From positions 1 through 64,000 of the forward strand of contig DATGZH010000051.1 in the NCBI GenBank assembly GCA_035297265.1: a stretch of 64,000 bases of DNA. Direction: 5' to 3'. Both the position numbers and the translations under genes were made by a program. The notes beneath the pieces are model-generated. The model saw only the letters and a program-made list of their open reading frames with translations, had not been told where the DNA came from and did not search any database. The stretch is from DATGZH01 sp035297265. Its GTDB lineage: Bacteria; Actinomycetota; Acidimicrobiia; Acidimicrobiales; RAAP-2. Numbering within the stretch: the first letter of the stretch is position 1; every line of letters begins with the position of its first letter. Positions 34,548 to 42,087 of the stretch are shown here, piece by piece.

Positions 34548-35053
34548 CCACGGCGCTCATCCCCGGTTCCTTCGACCCGTTCCACAACGGCCACCTCGAG
34601 GTGGTGGAGCGGGCCTCCCGCCTGTTCGACCAGGTGGTCGTGGCCGCGTTGCGCAACCCGCAGAAGAGCGAGCCCCTCTTCACGCTGGAGGAGCGCCAGG
34701 AGATGCTCGACGAGGCCCTGAGCCACATCGAGAACGTGCGGATCGTGTCGGTGTCCACCCTGGTCGTCTGGGTGGCCCGCGACGTCGGGGCCTCGGTGAT
34801 CGTGAAGGGCCTGCGGGCCGTCTCGGACTTCGAGAACGAGCTGCAGATGGCCCAGATGAACCGCCAGCTGTCGGGGATCGAGACGCTCTTCCTCCCGACC
34901 AGCTCCTCGCACGCCTACGTGGCCGGCAAGCTCCTCCGCGAGGTGGCCCGCTACGGCGGTGACGTCTCGGCGTTCGTGCCGAAGTCGGTGAACGTGCGCC
35001 TGACGGAGAGGTTCGGGAAGGGGAGCGCCGAGGGCCGATCGGGGAACGGGTGA
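34544..35053 (+). CDS. coaD: Phosphopantetheine adenylyltransferase
   Basis: Penultimate step of coenzyme A synthesis. The 169-residue nucleotidyltransferase has the N-terminal GSFDPFHNGHLEVVERA with the T/HxGH-type motif H14-N-G-H17, VVVAALRNPQKSEPLFTLEER, IVKGLRAVSDFENELQMAQMN, and ETLFLPTSSSHAYV. Sequence after residue 150 is a variable tail. GTG overlaps the rsmD stop; its own stop overlaps the next GTG. Confidence 0.95.
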   Translation: MTTALIPGSFDPFHNGHLEVVERASRLFDQVVVAALRNPQKSEPLFTLEERQEMLDEALSHIENVRIVSVSTLVVWVARDVGASVIVKGLRAVSDFENELQMAQMNRQLSGIETLFLPTSSSHAYVAGKLLREVARYGGDVSAFVPKSVNVRLTERFGKGSAEGRSGNG

Positions 35054-35625
35054 GCGACGACGTCTTCGAGGACCCGCCCGACGAGGGCCTGCCGGCCGAC
35101 CTCGACGCCGAGGGTCTCATCCGCCGGGCGCTCGAGACGGTGAACGCGGCCAAGGCCATGCCGCTCTCCGCCTCGGTCCTCGTCTCGAGGGAGGAGATGG
35201 GCGGTCTGCTCTCGGCGGCCCTCGAGCGGCTCCCCGACGACCTCCGACAGGCCCGCTGGCTCCTCCGCGAGCGCGAGGAGTTCCTGGCCGAGCGGTCCCG
35301 GGAGGCCGACCGGCTGATGGAGGACGTCCGGGTCCAGGCCGAGCGGATGGTGTCGCGCACCGAGATCGTCCGCCAGGCCAATCACGTCGCCCAGCGGATC
35401 CTCGACGACGCCAACGAGGAGTCCCGCCGGATGCGCCACGAGGCCGAGGACTACTGCGACCAGAAGCTCGCGGGGATGGAGATCGTGCTCGACCGCTTGG
35501 CCAAGACGGTGCGGGCCGGCCGGGAGAAGCTGCAGGCCACCGCCCCGCCCCGCGAGGTGGCCGAGACGCCGAGAGGGGAGGTGGTGACGGCCGACGACGG
35601 ATTCTTCGACCAGGACCTCGCGTAA
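35050..35625 (+). CDS. SepIVA-like coiled-coil protein (DivIVA-related)
   Basis: A 191-residue, highly charged protein dominated by helices with coiled-coil character (LRQARWLLREREEFLAERSR, EADRLMEDVRVQAERMV and EIVRQANHVAQRILDDANEE). It matches in layout the actinobacterial DivIVA-domain protein SepIVA, which is encoded in mycobacteria next to DUF177 and rnc, as here, and takes part in septation and envelope precursor regulation. Assignment is by context and composition, not by a diagnostic motif. GTG overlaps the coaD stop. Confidence 0.75.
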   Translation: MSDDVFEDPPDEGLPADLDAEGLIRRALETVNAAKAMPLSASVLVSREEMGGLLSAALERLPDDLRQARWLLREREEFLAERSREADRLMEDVRVQAERMVSRTEIVRQANHVAQRILDDANEESRRMRHEAEDYCDQKLAGMEIVLDRLAKTVRAGREKLQATAPPREVAETPRGEVVTADDGFFDQDLA

Positions 35626-35646
35626 TCTGCATGGAGGAGCTCTGTA

Positions 35647-36186
35647 ATGCCTGTTGACCCGCTCGTCGTCCACGTCGCCCGTCTGCGCCGTCGCCCCGGC
35701 ACCATCTGGTACGAGGTCCGTGGCGCCCCGGCCGAGCTGCTCGGTGACGCCGGACCGAAGAGCGAGGCCGACAGCACGGTCCCGGCCGGGGCCGAGATCG
35801 TCTGCGACGTCGAGCTCGAGTCCTTCATGGGCGGCGTGATGGTCACCGGCACGGTGAGCGCACCCTGGGTCGGCGTCTGCCGGCGCTGCGCCGCCCCGGT
35901 CGGTGGCGAGCTCGTCGTGGCGGTGCGGGAGCGCTACGCCGACCCGGTGCGGGACGGCGAGCCGCCCGACGACGAGGCCTACCCCCTGGTCGACGCTGAG
36001 CTCGACCTGCGGCCGCTCGCCCGCGACGCCCTCGTGCTCGAGCTCCCCCTCACCCCCCTCTGCCGGACGTCGTGCAAGGGCCTCTGCCCCACCTGCGGGG
36101 CCGACCGCAACGAGGAGGACTGCGGCTGCGTGGCCCCGAGGGACCCCAGGTGGGCTAACCTCGACGTGCTCCGGTCGTCCCCGTAG
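35647..36186 (+). CDS. yceD: DUF177 (YceD) family protein
   Basis: A 179-residue DUF177 protein, implicated in 23S rRNA maturation and commonly cotranscribed with rpmF. It has a Cys pair in VCRRCAAPVGG and a cluster near the C-terminus (LCRTSCKGLCPTCGADRNEE followed by DCGC) that can bind zinc. GGAGGAGC precedes the ATG by 7 bases. A TANNNT box (TAATCT, 35623-35628) lies 18 bases upstream of the start and may add a promoter before the DUF177-rpmF pair. Confidence 0.9.
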   Translation: MPVDPLVVHVARLRRRPGTIWYEVRGAPAELLGDAGPKSEADSTVPAGAEIVCDVELESFMGGVMVTGTVSAPWVGVCRRCAAPVGGELVVAVRERYADPVRDGEPPDDEAYPLVDAELDLRPLARDALVLELPLTPLCRTSCKGLCPTCGADRNEEDCGCVAPRDPRWANLDVLRSSP

Positions 36187-36278
36187 GGAGTTCGACCGGG
36201 ACCACACCCATTCCCGACGCCGGACACGGCCGCGGGTCGCCTCCGCGGTGAGGCGCGGAGCAGCTGGAGCACACGACA

Positions 36279-36458
36279 ATGGCCGTCCCCAAGAAGAAGA
36301 CCTCGAAGGCCAAGGGCCGCAGCCGACGGGCCGCCAACTGGCGCCTCGGCCTCCCGGCCCGGAGCGTGTGCCCCCACTGCCACCAGGCCAAGATGCCCCA
36401 CCTCGTCTGCCCGAACTGCGGGTGGTACAAGGGGCGCGAGGCCGTCGAGGTCGACTGA
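36279..36458 (+). CDS. rpmF: 50S ribosomal protein L32
   Basis: A 59-residue L32 beginning AVPKKKTSKAKGRSRRA and carrying a zinc ribbon, VCPHCHQ and VCPNCGWYKGRE. The order DUF177-rpmF-plsX is strongly conserved in bacteria and couples ribosome assembly with phospholipid synthesis. A ribosome site (GCTGGAGC) lies 10 bases upstream. The ATG is unambiguous. Confidence 0.96.
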   Translation: MAVPKKKTSKAKGRSRRAANWRLGLPARSVCPHCHQAKMPHLVCPNCGWYKGREAVEVD

Positions 36459-36459
36459 C

Positions 36460-37479
36460 TTGAGCCGGCGGGGCGAGCGCCTGAGCGGGGAGGCGCTGGC
36501 CAAGCTGCCCGTCGCCGTCGACGCCATGGGTGGCGACCGGGCACCCGAAGAGATCGTGGCCGGGGCCCGCCGGGCGGCCGAGGAGGACGGGATCGCTGTC
36601 GTCCTCGTGGGGCCGCCCGAGCTCGTGGGCGACACCGCCCCGCTCGAGCTCGTGGCCTGCACCGAGGTCATCGCCATGGACGAGGACCCGGCCGGGTCCG
36701 TCCGCCGCAAGAAGGACTCCTCCCTCGTACGGGCGGCCGAGCTCGTCCGGGACGGGAGGGCCTCGGCCATGGTGAGCGCCGGCAACACCGGAGCCACGAT
36801 GGCCTCGGCGCTGCTCCGGATGGGCCGCATCTCGGGGGTGAGCCGACCGGCCATCGCCACGCCGCTCCCACGGCTCGGCCGGGCCCCGGCGGTCCTCGTC
36901 GACAGCGGGGCCAACACCGAGTGCACCCCGGCCATGCTGGTCCAGTTCGCCCAGATGGGGGCGGCCTACGCCGCCGAGCGCTACGGCGTGGCCGACCCGG
37001 CGGTGGCGCTTCTCTCGATCGGCGAGGAGCCCTCCAAGGGGACGCCGGTCGTGAAGGAGACCCACGAGCTGCTCGAGGGCGGCGGGACCGGGGTGCGCTT
37101 CATCGGCAACATCGAGGGCCGGGACCTCCTCGAGTCGCCGGCCGATGTCGTGGTGACCGACGGCTTCACCGGCAACGTGGCATTGAAGGCCCTCGAGGGC
37201 TCGCTCCGGTTCCTGCTCGCCACCCTCCTCGGGGTCTTCGCCACCAACGACGAGACGAAGGCGGCGGCCGACGTGCTCATGCCCTACCTGGGCCCGGTGG
37301 CGGCCCAACTCGACCCCGAGCACGTCGGCGGGGCGATGCTCCTCGGCGTGGAGGGGGTGTGCATCATCAGCCACGGGTCGTCGTCCCAGGTGGCGGTGGT
37401 GAACGCCATTCGGGTGGCCCACGACCTGGCCCGACACGAGATCGTCGGGCGCCTGGCCGGGGCCGTCCAGCCGGCCTGA
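36460..37479 (+). CDS. plsX: Phosphate acyltransferase PlsX
   Basis: Makes acyl-phosphate from acyl-ACP, the first step of phospholipid synthesis in the PlsX/PlsY route. The 339-residue protein shows VAVDAMGGDRAPEEIVAGA, IAMDEDPAGSVRRKKDSSL, MVSAGNTGATMASALLRMG, VLVDSGANTECTPAMLVQFA, LLSIGEEPSKGTPVVKE and VVTDGFTGNVALKALEG. The start is a TTG one base after the rpmF stop, with no closer ATG or GTG upstream of the conserved region. Confidence 0.95.
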   Translation: MSRRGERLSGEALAKLPVAVDAMGGDRAPEEIVAGARRAAEEDGIAVVLVGPPELVGDTAPLELVACTEVIAMDEDPAGSVRRKKDSSLVRAAELVRDGRASAMVSAGNTGATMASALLRMGRISGVSRPAIATPLPRLGRAPAVLVDSGANTECTPAMLVQFAQMGAAYAAERYGVADPAVALLSIGEEPSKGTPVVKETHELLEGGGTGVRFIGNIEGRDLLESPADVVVTDGFTGNVALKALEGSLRFLLATLLGVFATNDETKAAADVLMPYLGPVAAQLDPEHVGGAMLLGVEGVCIISHGSSSQVAVVNAIRVAHDLARHEIVGRLAGAVQPA

Positions 37480-37610
37480 GAGCGGGCTCGGGGCCCGACG
37501 GAAAGACGCCCTCACCTCCCCCGGGACAGCCGATCCCGTCGCTGAAAAGGCCCGGAACTGCGGATCCCGTCGTGCAGACGGCCCATCGCCGCGCCGGGGA
37601 AACGGCCCGA

Positions 37611-37616
37611 TATCAT
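37611..37616 (+). promoter_or_regulatory. -10 element (TATCAT) of acpP
   Basis: TATCAT lies 36 bases upstream of the acpP start, giving a short leader of about 30 nt that includes a GGGAGC ribosome site. No clear -35 is visible. Confidence 0.4.
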
Positions 37617-37652
37617 CGGTGCACCAAGAGAACCGCCTGACCGGGAGCGACG

Positions 37653-37949
37653 GTGCCCGCAGAGACCCATATCGACCGAGGACCCCTCGACCGCCAGGGC
37701 GTCTTCGAGCTGATCCGGGACCAGCTCGCTGACATCTTGGAGATCGACCCCGCCACGATCACCGAGAACGCCTCGTTCACCGAGGACCTCGACGCCGACT
37801 CGCTCGCCTTGATCGAGCTGGTGGAGGCCCTGGAAGAGGAGCTCGGCGAGCGCAGCGTCGGCTTCCGTATCGACGACGAGGACCTGGAGGACCTGCGCAC
37901 CGTGCGCGACGCCGTGGACTACGTCGTAGCCAAGCTCGGGGTGGGTTGA
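37653..37949 (+). CDS. acpP: Acyl carrier protein
   Basis: A 98-residue acyl carrier protein. The phosphopantetheine site is S50 in LDADSLALIELVEALEEEL. The acidic helices ENASFTEDL and DDEDLEDLRTVRDAVDYVV are typical. An N-terminal extension of about 15 residues (PAETHIDRGPLDRQG) is longer than in standard AcpP. Placed between plsX and rnc as in many bacteria. Confidence 0.93.
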   Translation: MPAETHIDRGPLDRQGVFELIRDQLADILEIDPATITENASFTEDLDADSLALIELVEALEEELGERSVGFRIDDEDLEDLRTVRDAVDYVVAKLGVG

Positions 37950-38001
37950 GACGGAGTCCGTAGAGAGCTTCGACGTCGGAGCGGAGGGCCTCGCCCGGCG
38001 G

Positions 38002-38658
38002 CTGCAGCACGACTTCACCCAGTCGGCGCTCCTACACCAGGCGCTCTCGCACCGGAGCTGGTGCGGCGAGCAGGAGGGCGGGGCCCCGTCCAACGAGCGC
38101 CTCGAGTTCCTGGGGGACGCGGTGCTCGGCCTCGTGGTGGCCGAGGAGGCCTACCACGCGTACCCGGCGTTCCCCGAGGGCAAGCTGGCCAAAGTGCGGG
38201 CGGCCGTGGTGAACGCCCGGGTGCTGGCCGAGGTGGCCGAGGAGCTCCAGCTGGGCGACGAGCTGCTCCTCGGTAAGGGCGAGGAGGCCTCGGGCGGCCG
38301 CACCAAGGCCTCGCTCCTGGCCGACGCCCTCGAGGCGGTGATCGGCGCGGTCTACGTCGACGCCGGCTGGTCGGTGGCCCGGGCCCTCGTGCTCCGGCTG
38401 CTCGGTGACCGCATCGACCGGGCGGCCACCGAGCCCGACGACTTCGACCACAAGAGCCGCCTGCAGGAGCTGACCGTGCGCCTCGGCGAGGGGGTACCCC
38501 GCTACGTCCTCGTGGGCTCGGGCCCCGACCACGACCGTCGCTACGTGGCCCAGGTCTTCGTGGGCGGCGTCAGCCGGGGCACCGGCGAGGGTCCCTCGAA
38601 GAAGGACGCCGAGCAGGAGGCGGCCCGGCAGGCCCTCCAGGAGCTTCCTGATGCCTGA
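38002..38658 (+). CDS. rnc: Ribonuclease III (start codon uncertain)
   Basis: Double-strand-specific RNase that matures rRNA precursors. The endonuclease domain has ALSHRSWCGEQ, the signature NERLEFLGDAVLGLVVAE with the metal-binding acidic residues, GRTKASLLADALEAVIGAVY, and a C-terminal dsRNA-binding domain (HKSRLQELTVRLGEG..RYVAQVFVGG..KKDAEQEAARQAL). Similarity extends upstream to about base 37969 (GAEGLARRLQHDF), but the frame has no ATG, GTG or TTG between an in-frame TAG at 37927 and a GTG at 38122 that would remove the catalytic motif. A CTG at 38002 is given as a working start. The acpP stop overlaps a TTG in another frame. It overlaps mutM by 8 bases. Confidence 0.9.
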   Translation: MQHDFTQSALLHQALSHRSWCGEQEGGAPSNERLEFLGDAVLGLVVAEEAYHAYPAFPEGKLAKVRAAVVNARVLAEVAEELQLGDELLLGKGEEASGGRTKASLLADALEAVIGAVYVDAGWSVARALVLRLLGDRIDRAATEPDDFDHKSRLQELTVRLGEGVPRYVLVGSGPDHDRRYVAQVFVGGVSRGTGEGPSKKDAEQEAARQALQELPDA

Positions 38659-39541
38659 GCTCCCCGAGGTCGAGACCCTCCGCCAGGACCTGGCGAAGGA
38701 GGTCACCGGACGGCGGATCAAGGCCGTGTCGGTCGGCAACGGCCGCTCGGTGCGCCGTCACCCGAGCGCCAAGCAGTTCCGCTCCCTCCTCGAGGGCCGG
38801 TCGATCAAAGCCGTCGGTCGACTCGGCAAGTACCTCCTCCTCGCGCTCGACAACGGCAACACGCTCGTCGTCCACCTCGGCATGAGCGGTCAGCTGCTCC
38901 GGGTGAAGAGCCTGAAGGAGCCCAAGCCGAAGCACACCCACGTGGTGATCACGTTCACCCAGGGCGGCGAGCTGCGCTACGTGGACCCGAGGACCTTCGG
39001 CGAGATGTTCGTCTCGGTCCCACCGGCCAAGGCCGACGGCGCCGCCGCCACGACGACGTCGTCCTCGTCGACCAACGGCTCCCGCCGGGGCATCCCCGAG
39101 CTCTCCCACCTCGGCTTCGACCCGATCGAGGACATGATGAGCTGGGAGCGCTTCGCGGTGAAGCTGCGTTCGCACAAGGCCGGCCTGAAGGCCCTCCTCA
39201 TGGACCAGCAGTTCACGGCGGGCATCGGCAACCTCTACTCCGACGAGATCTTGTTCGCCGCCGGGCTCCGCTACGACCGCCAGTCCGACAGCCTCTCGGC
39301 CACCGAGGTACGACGGCTCTACCGGGCCATGGTCGAGACACTGGCCGAGGCCATCAAGCACCGGGGCTCGACGCTCGCCGACGAGCAGTACCGCGACCTC
39401 TTCGGCGAGGTGGGCGACTACCAGGGCCAGCACCAGGTCTACGACCGGGAAGGCCAGCCCTGCCGGCGCTGCCGCAACCCGATCGTCCGGGTCCGGGTGG
39501 GCGGCCGCTCGACGTTCTTCTGCGAGCACTGTCAGATCTGA
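38651..39541 (+). CDS. mutM: Formamidopyrimidine-DNA glycosylase
   Basis: Base-excision glycosylase/AP lyase removing 8-oxoguanine. The 296-residue protein begins PELPEVETLRQDL with the catalytic Pro and Glu, followed by LLLALDNGNTLVVHLGMSGQ, RYVDPRTFG, the helix-two-turn-helix (LLMDQQFTAGIGNLYSDEIL), and a C-terminal zinc finger QPCRRCRNPI..TFFCEHCQ. An unusual Ala/Thr/Ser-rich insert of about 22 residues (GAAATTTSSSSTNGSRRG) sits between the two domains. ATG overlaps the rnc end. Confidence 0.94.
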   Translation: MPELPEVETLRQDLAKEVTGRRIKAVSVGNGRSVRRHPSAKQFRSLLEGRSIKAVGRLGKYLLLALDNGNTLVVHLGMSGQLLRVKSLKEPKPKHTHVVITFTQGGELRYVDPRTFGEMFVSVPPAKADGAAATTTSSSSTNGSRRGIPELSHLGFDPIEDMMSWERFAVKLRSHKAGLKALLMDQQFTAGIGNLYSDEILFAAGLRYDRQSDSLSATEVRRLYRAMVETLAEAIKHRGSTLADEQYRDLFGEVGDYQGQHQVYDREGQPCRRCRNPIVRVRVGGRSTFFCEHCQI

Positions 39542-39594
39542 GCGTCACGCGCCGCGACGCCGGGCCGCCCGCGTTCGCCCGCTCCGTAGCTCAT

Positions 39595-39600
39595 TACACT
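39595..39600 (+). promoter_or_regulatory. -10 element (TACACT) of the AAA/TPR unit
   Basis: TACACT lies 32 bases before the ATG, with the ribosome site GGAGGGGGG between, so this unit has its own promoter separate from the mutM operon. Confidence 0.4.
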
Positions 39601-39632
39601 CGCCAGAGCGAACGACGAGCCCGGAGGGGGGT

Positions 39633-40928
39633 ATGGCCGAGTCCGACCAGCTCATCGCCGCACTGACCGAGGCGGTCGAGGCTTCGCCGGACAACGCCGT
39701 CCTCCGGTGCCACCTGGGCGACGTCCTGCTCGGTGCCGGCCGGGCCGAGGAGGCGCTCGGTCAGTTCCAGCGGGTCCTCATACTGGTCCCCGACGACCGA
39801 GGCGCCATCGACGGTGCCCGCCGGGCCTGCGAGGCCCTGGGCTACCACGAGCGGGCCGAGGCCTACGGGCGCATCTTGGGCGAGCCGCCCGCCGAGACCG
39901 CCTCTTCCCCCGGCCAGCCCGCCACCCCCTTCGTCCCCGCTGAGCCACCGTCGGTGCCGGCCGACCCGGCGAGGGAACCCATCGGGGCCGAGGAGATGCC
40001 GACCGCGGACGACTTCGACCGCTTCCTCGAGGAGCTGATGCTCGAGGCCGAATCGACACTCGAGCGACCGGCCGTGACCCTCGCCGATGTCGGCGGCCTC
40101 GAGTCGGTGAAGCAACGCCTCGAGACCTCCTTCCTCGGTCCGGCCAAGAACCCCCAGCTGCGCAAGCTCTACGGCAAGTCGCTCCAGGGCGGCCTCCTCC
40201 TCTACGGCCCGCCCGGCTGCGGGAAGACGTTCATCGCCCGTGCCCTGGCCGGGGAGCTCGGCGCCCGGTTCTTCGCCGTCGGGCTGCACGACATCCTCGA
40301 CATGTGGCTCGGCCAGAGCGAGAAGGCCGTCCACGAGACCTTCGTCACGGCCCGCCGCCATGCCCCCTGCGTGGTCTTCTTGGACGAGATCGACGCTCTC
40401 GGCATGAAGCGGTCCAACCTCTCCCGTCAGGCCGGCCGGGGCGTCGTCGTACAGCTGCTGACGGAGATGGACGCCACCCGGGGCGAGAACGAAGGGGTCT
40501 TCGTCCTCGGCGCCACCAACCAGCCCTGGGACCTCGACCCGGCCCTCCGCCGCCCTGGTCGCTTCGACCGCACGGTGCTCGTCCTCCCGCCCGACCGAGA
40601 CGCCCGGGTGGCCATCCTCGACTTCCACCTGAAGGACCGACCGGTCGAGGCGCTGGACACCCGGGCCATCGGCGACGCCACCGAGAACTACTCGGGTGCC
40701 GATCTGCGGTTGCTCTGCGAGACGGCGACCGAGGCCGCCCTCGCCGACTCGATCCAGACGGGGGTGGCGAGGCCGATCCGGCAGGCCGACCTGGCGCAGG
40801 CCCTCCAGAGCGTGCGCCCGAGCACCGGCCCCTGGTTCGAGGCCGCCCGCAACTATGCCCTTTACGCCAATGAGGGGGGCGAGTACGACGAGATGCTGAG
40901 CTATCTCCGTCGCCGCAAGAAGTTCTGA
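39633..40928 (+). CDS. TPR-AAA ATPase (CDC48/FtsH-type AAA module)
   Basis: A 431-residue protein with an N-terminal tetratricopeptide region (AVLRCHLGDVLLGAGRAEEA, then LGQFQRVLILVPDDRGAIDG), an Ala/Pro linker, and a classical AAA domain. Walker A is G192-PPGCGKT, Walker B VVFLDEIDALG near residue 247, and the second region of homology reads GATNQPWDLDPALRRPGRFD with the arginine finger. The adjacent overlapping gene encodes a TPR membrane protein, so the ATPase may act at the membrane on substrates chosen through TPR contacts. I do not know a characterised pathway. Confidence 0.85.
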   Translation: MAESDQLIAALTEAVEASPDNAVLRCHLGDVLLGAGRAEEALGQFQRVLILVPDDRGAIDGARRACEALGYHERAEAYGRILGEPPAETASSPGQPATPFVPAEPPSVPADPAREPIGAEEMPTADDFDRFLEELMLEAESTLERPAVTLADVGGLESVKQRLETSFLGPAKNPQLRKLYGKSLQGGLLLYGPPGCGKTFIARALAGELGARFFAVGLHDILDMWLGQSEKAVHETFVTARRHAPCVVFLDEIDALGMKRSNLSRQAGRGVVVQLLTEMDATRGENEGVFVLGATNQPWDLDPALRRPGRFDRTVLVLPPDRDARVAILDFHLKDRPVEALDTRAIGDATENYSGADLRLLCETATEAALADSIQTGVARPIRQADLAQALQSVRPSTGPWFEAARNYALYANEGGEYDEMLSYLRRRKKF

Positions 40929-42046
40929 TGGCTGACTACGCCACCAGCATGGAGCGCGCCCGGTTCTACATGGACGCCAACCGCCCGGCCGAGGCCCTCG
41001 AGGCCCTGGCCGCGGCGAGGGCCATCGAGCCGACCTCGGCGGAGGCCCACCTCCTGGCGGCCCGCTGCCTCCACCGGCTCGGTCGCAACGGTGAGGCCCT
41101 CAGCGCGGCCGACCAGGCGGTGGCCTTCGCCCCGGACGCGGCCCCGCCCCACATCGAGCGGGCGCAGATCTTCCAGGCCATGCGGGACGACAGCGACGCG
41201 CTGATGGACGCCACCGCCGCGGTCAAGCTCGCCCCGGTCAACCCCGACGCCCACATCGTGCTCTCCCAGGTCCTCAGCCGTCTGGGTCTGCACAACGAAG
41301 CGCTCGAGCACGCCCACAAAGCCGTCGAGCTCGCGCCCCAGGCCCCGCAAGCCTTCATCGCCCTGAGCGCGGTCACGCTGCGGGCGGGGAGATGGAAGGA
41401 GTCGGAGGCCGCCTCGCGCCAGGCCCTGGCCCTCGACCCCAGTTCGGCCGCGGCGATGAACAACCTGGGCGTCGCCCTCGGGCGACGGCGTCGCCCCTTC
41501 GCCGGGGTGACCGCCCTGGGTCACGCCATCCGGGCCAACCCCACGTCACGCATCAGCCAGGGCAATGCCAACGCCGCCATCATGCGCCTCAGCGGCTGGG
41601 TGCTGAGCCTCATCGTGGTCACGGCCTTCCTGGCGGTCTGGTACGTGGCGCCGGCCCACGGCCTCGACCGCAGCGGCCTGCTCGCCTTCTTGGTCGTGTC
41701 GTGCGCCCTCGTGGCCGTCCTCGTGGCGCTCAGCGTCCGCTGGTACACGCGTCTCCCGCGCGGCGTGCGGCACTCCCTCTTCGATCTCAGCTCCTGGCAG
41801 CAAGCCTTCAACAACAAGGCCACGACCGTCCCGCAGGTCGTCTGGCGGATCTCCGTCTTCGAGGTCCTCTTCTACGGGATCCCGACCGCGGCGGTGCTCT
41901 ACCTCGCCTGGAGCATCCTCTGGGTCATGAACGGCTCCGAGCACGCCCCCGGCCAGTCCGGCTCACCGCTCGGCTTCGCCATCTTCCTCGTGGGCATCTC
42001 GATCGGGGGTCGCCTGGTCCGCGGGGTCACGGTGCGGTCCCGGTAG
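40928..42046 (+). CDS. TPR-containing membrane protein
   Basis: A 372-residue protein. Residues 1-200 are tetratricopeptide repeats: RARFYMDANRPAEALEALAA, AHLLAARCLHRLGRNGEAL, AQIFQAMRDDSDALMDATAA, VLSQVLSRLGLHNEALEHAH and ALSAVTLRAGRWKESEAA. About four membrane helices follow (VLSLIVVTAFLAVWYVA, LLAFLVVSCALVAVLVAL, VLFYGIPTAAVLYLAWSIL, LGFAIFLVGISIGG). The repeat domain would face the cytosol and could dock the upstream AAA ATPase. ATG overlaps the ATPase stop by one base, implying coupled expression. Confidence 0.85.
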   Translation: MADYATSMERARFYMDANRPAEALEALAAARAIEPTSAEAHLLAARCLHRLGRNGEALSAADQAVAFAPDAAPPHIERAQIFQAMRDDSDALMDATAAVKLAPVNPDAHIVLSQVLSRLGLHNEALEHAHKAVELAPQAPQAFIALSAVTLRAGRWKESEAASRQALALDPSSAAAMNNLGVALGRRRRPFAGVTALGHAIRANPTSRISQGNANAAIMRLSGWVLSLIVVTAFLAVWYVAPAHGLDRSGLLAFLVVSCALVAVLVALSVRWYTRLPRGVRHSLFDLSSWQQAFNNKATTVPQVVWRISVFEVLFYGIPTAAVLYLAWSILWVMNGSEHAPGQSGSPLGFAIFLVGISIGGRLVRGVTVRSR

Positions 42047-42087
42047 GACCGTCCGTCGGGCGCCTCCTGCTGCACCACGTGTGAGCG

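Noticed and set aside
37480..37652. Possible riboswitch before acpP (FapR/lipid-type control)
   Set aside because: Only short GC hairpins are present and no FapR-type operator or known riboswitch core could be recognised.
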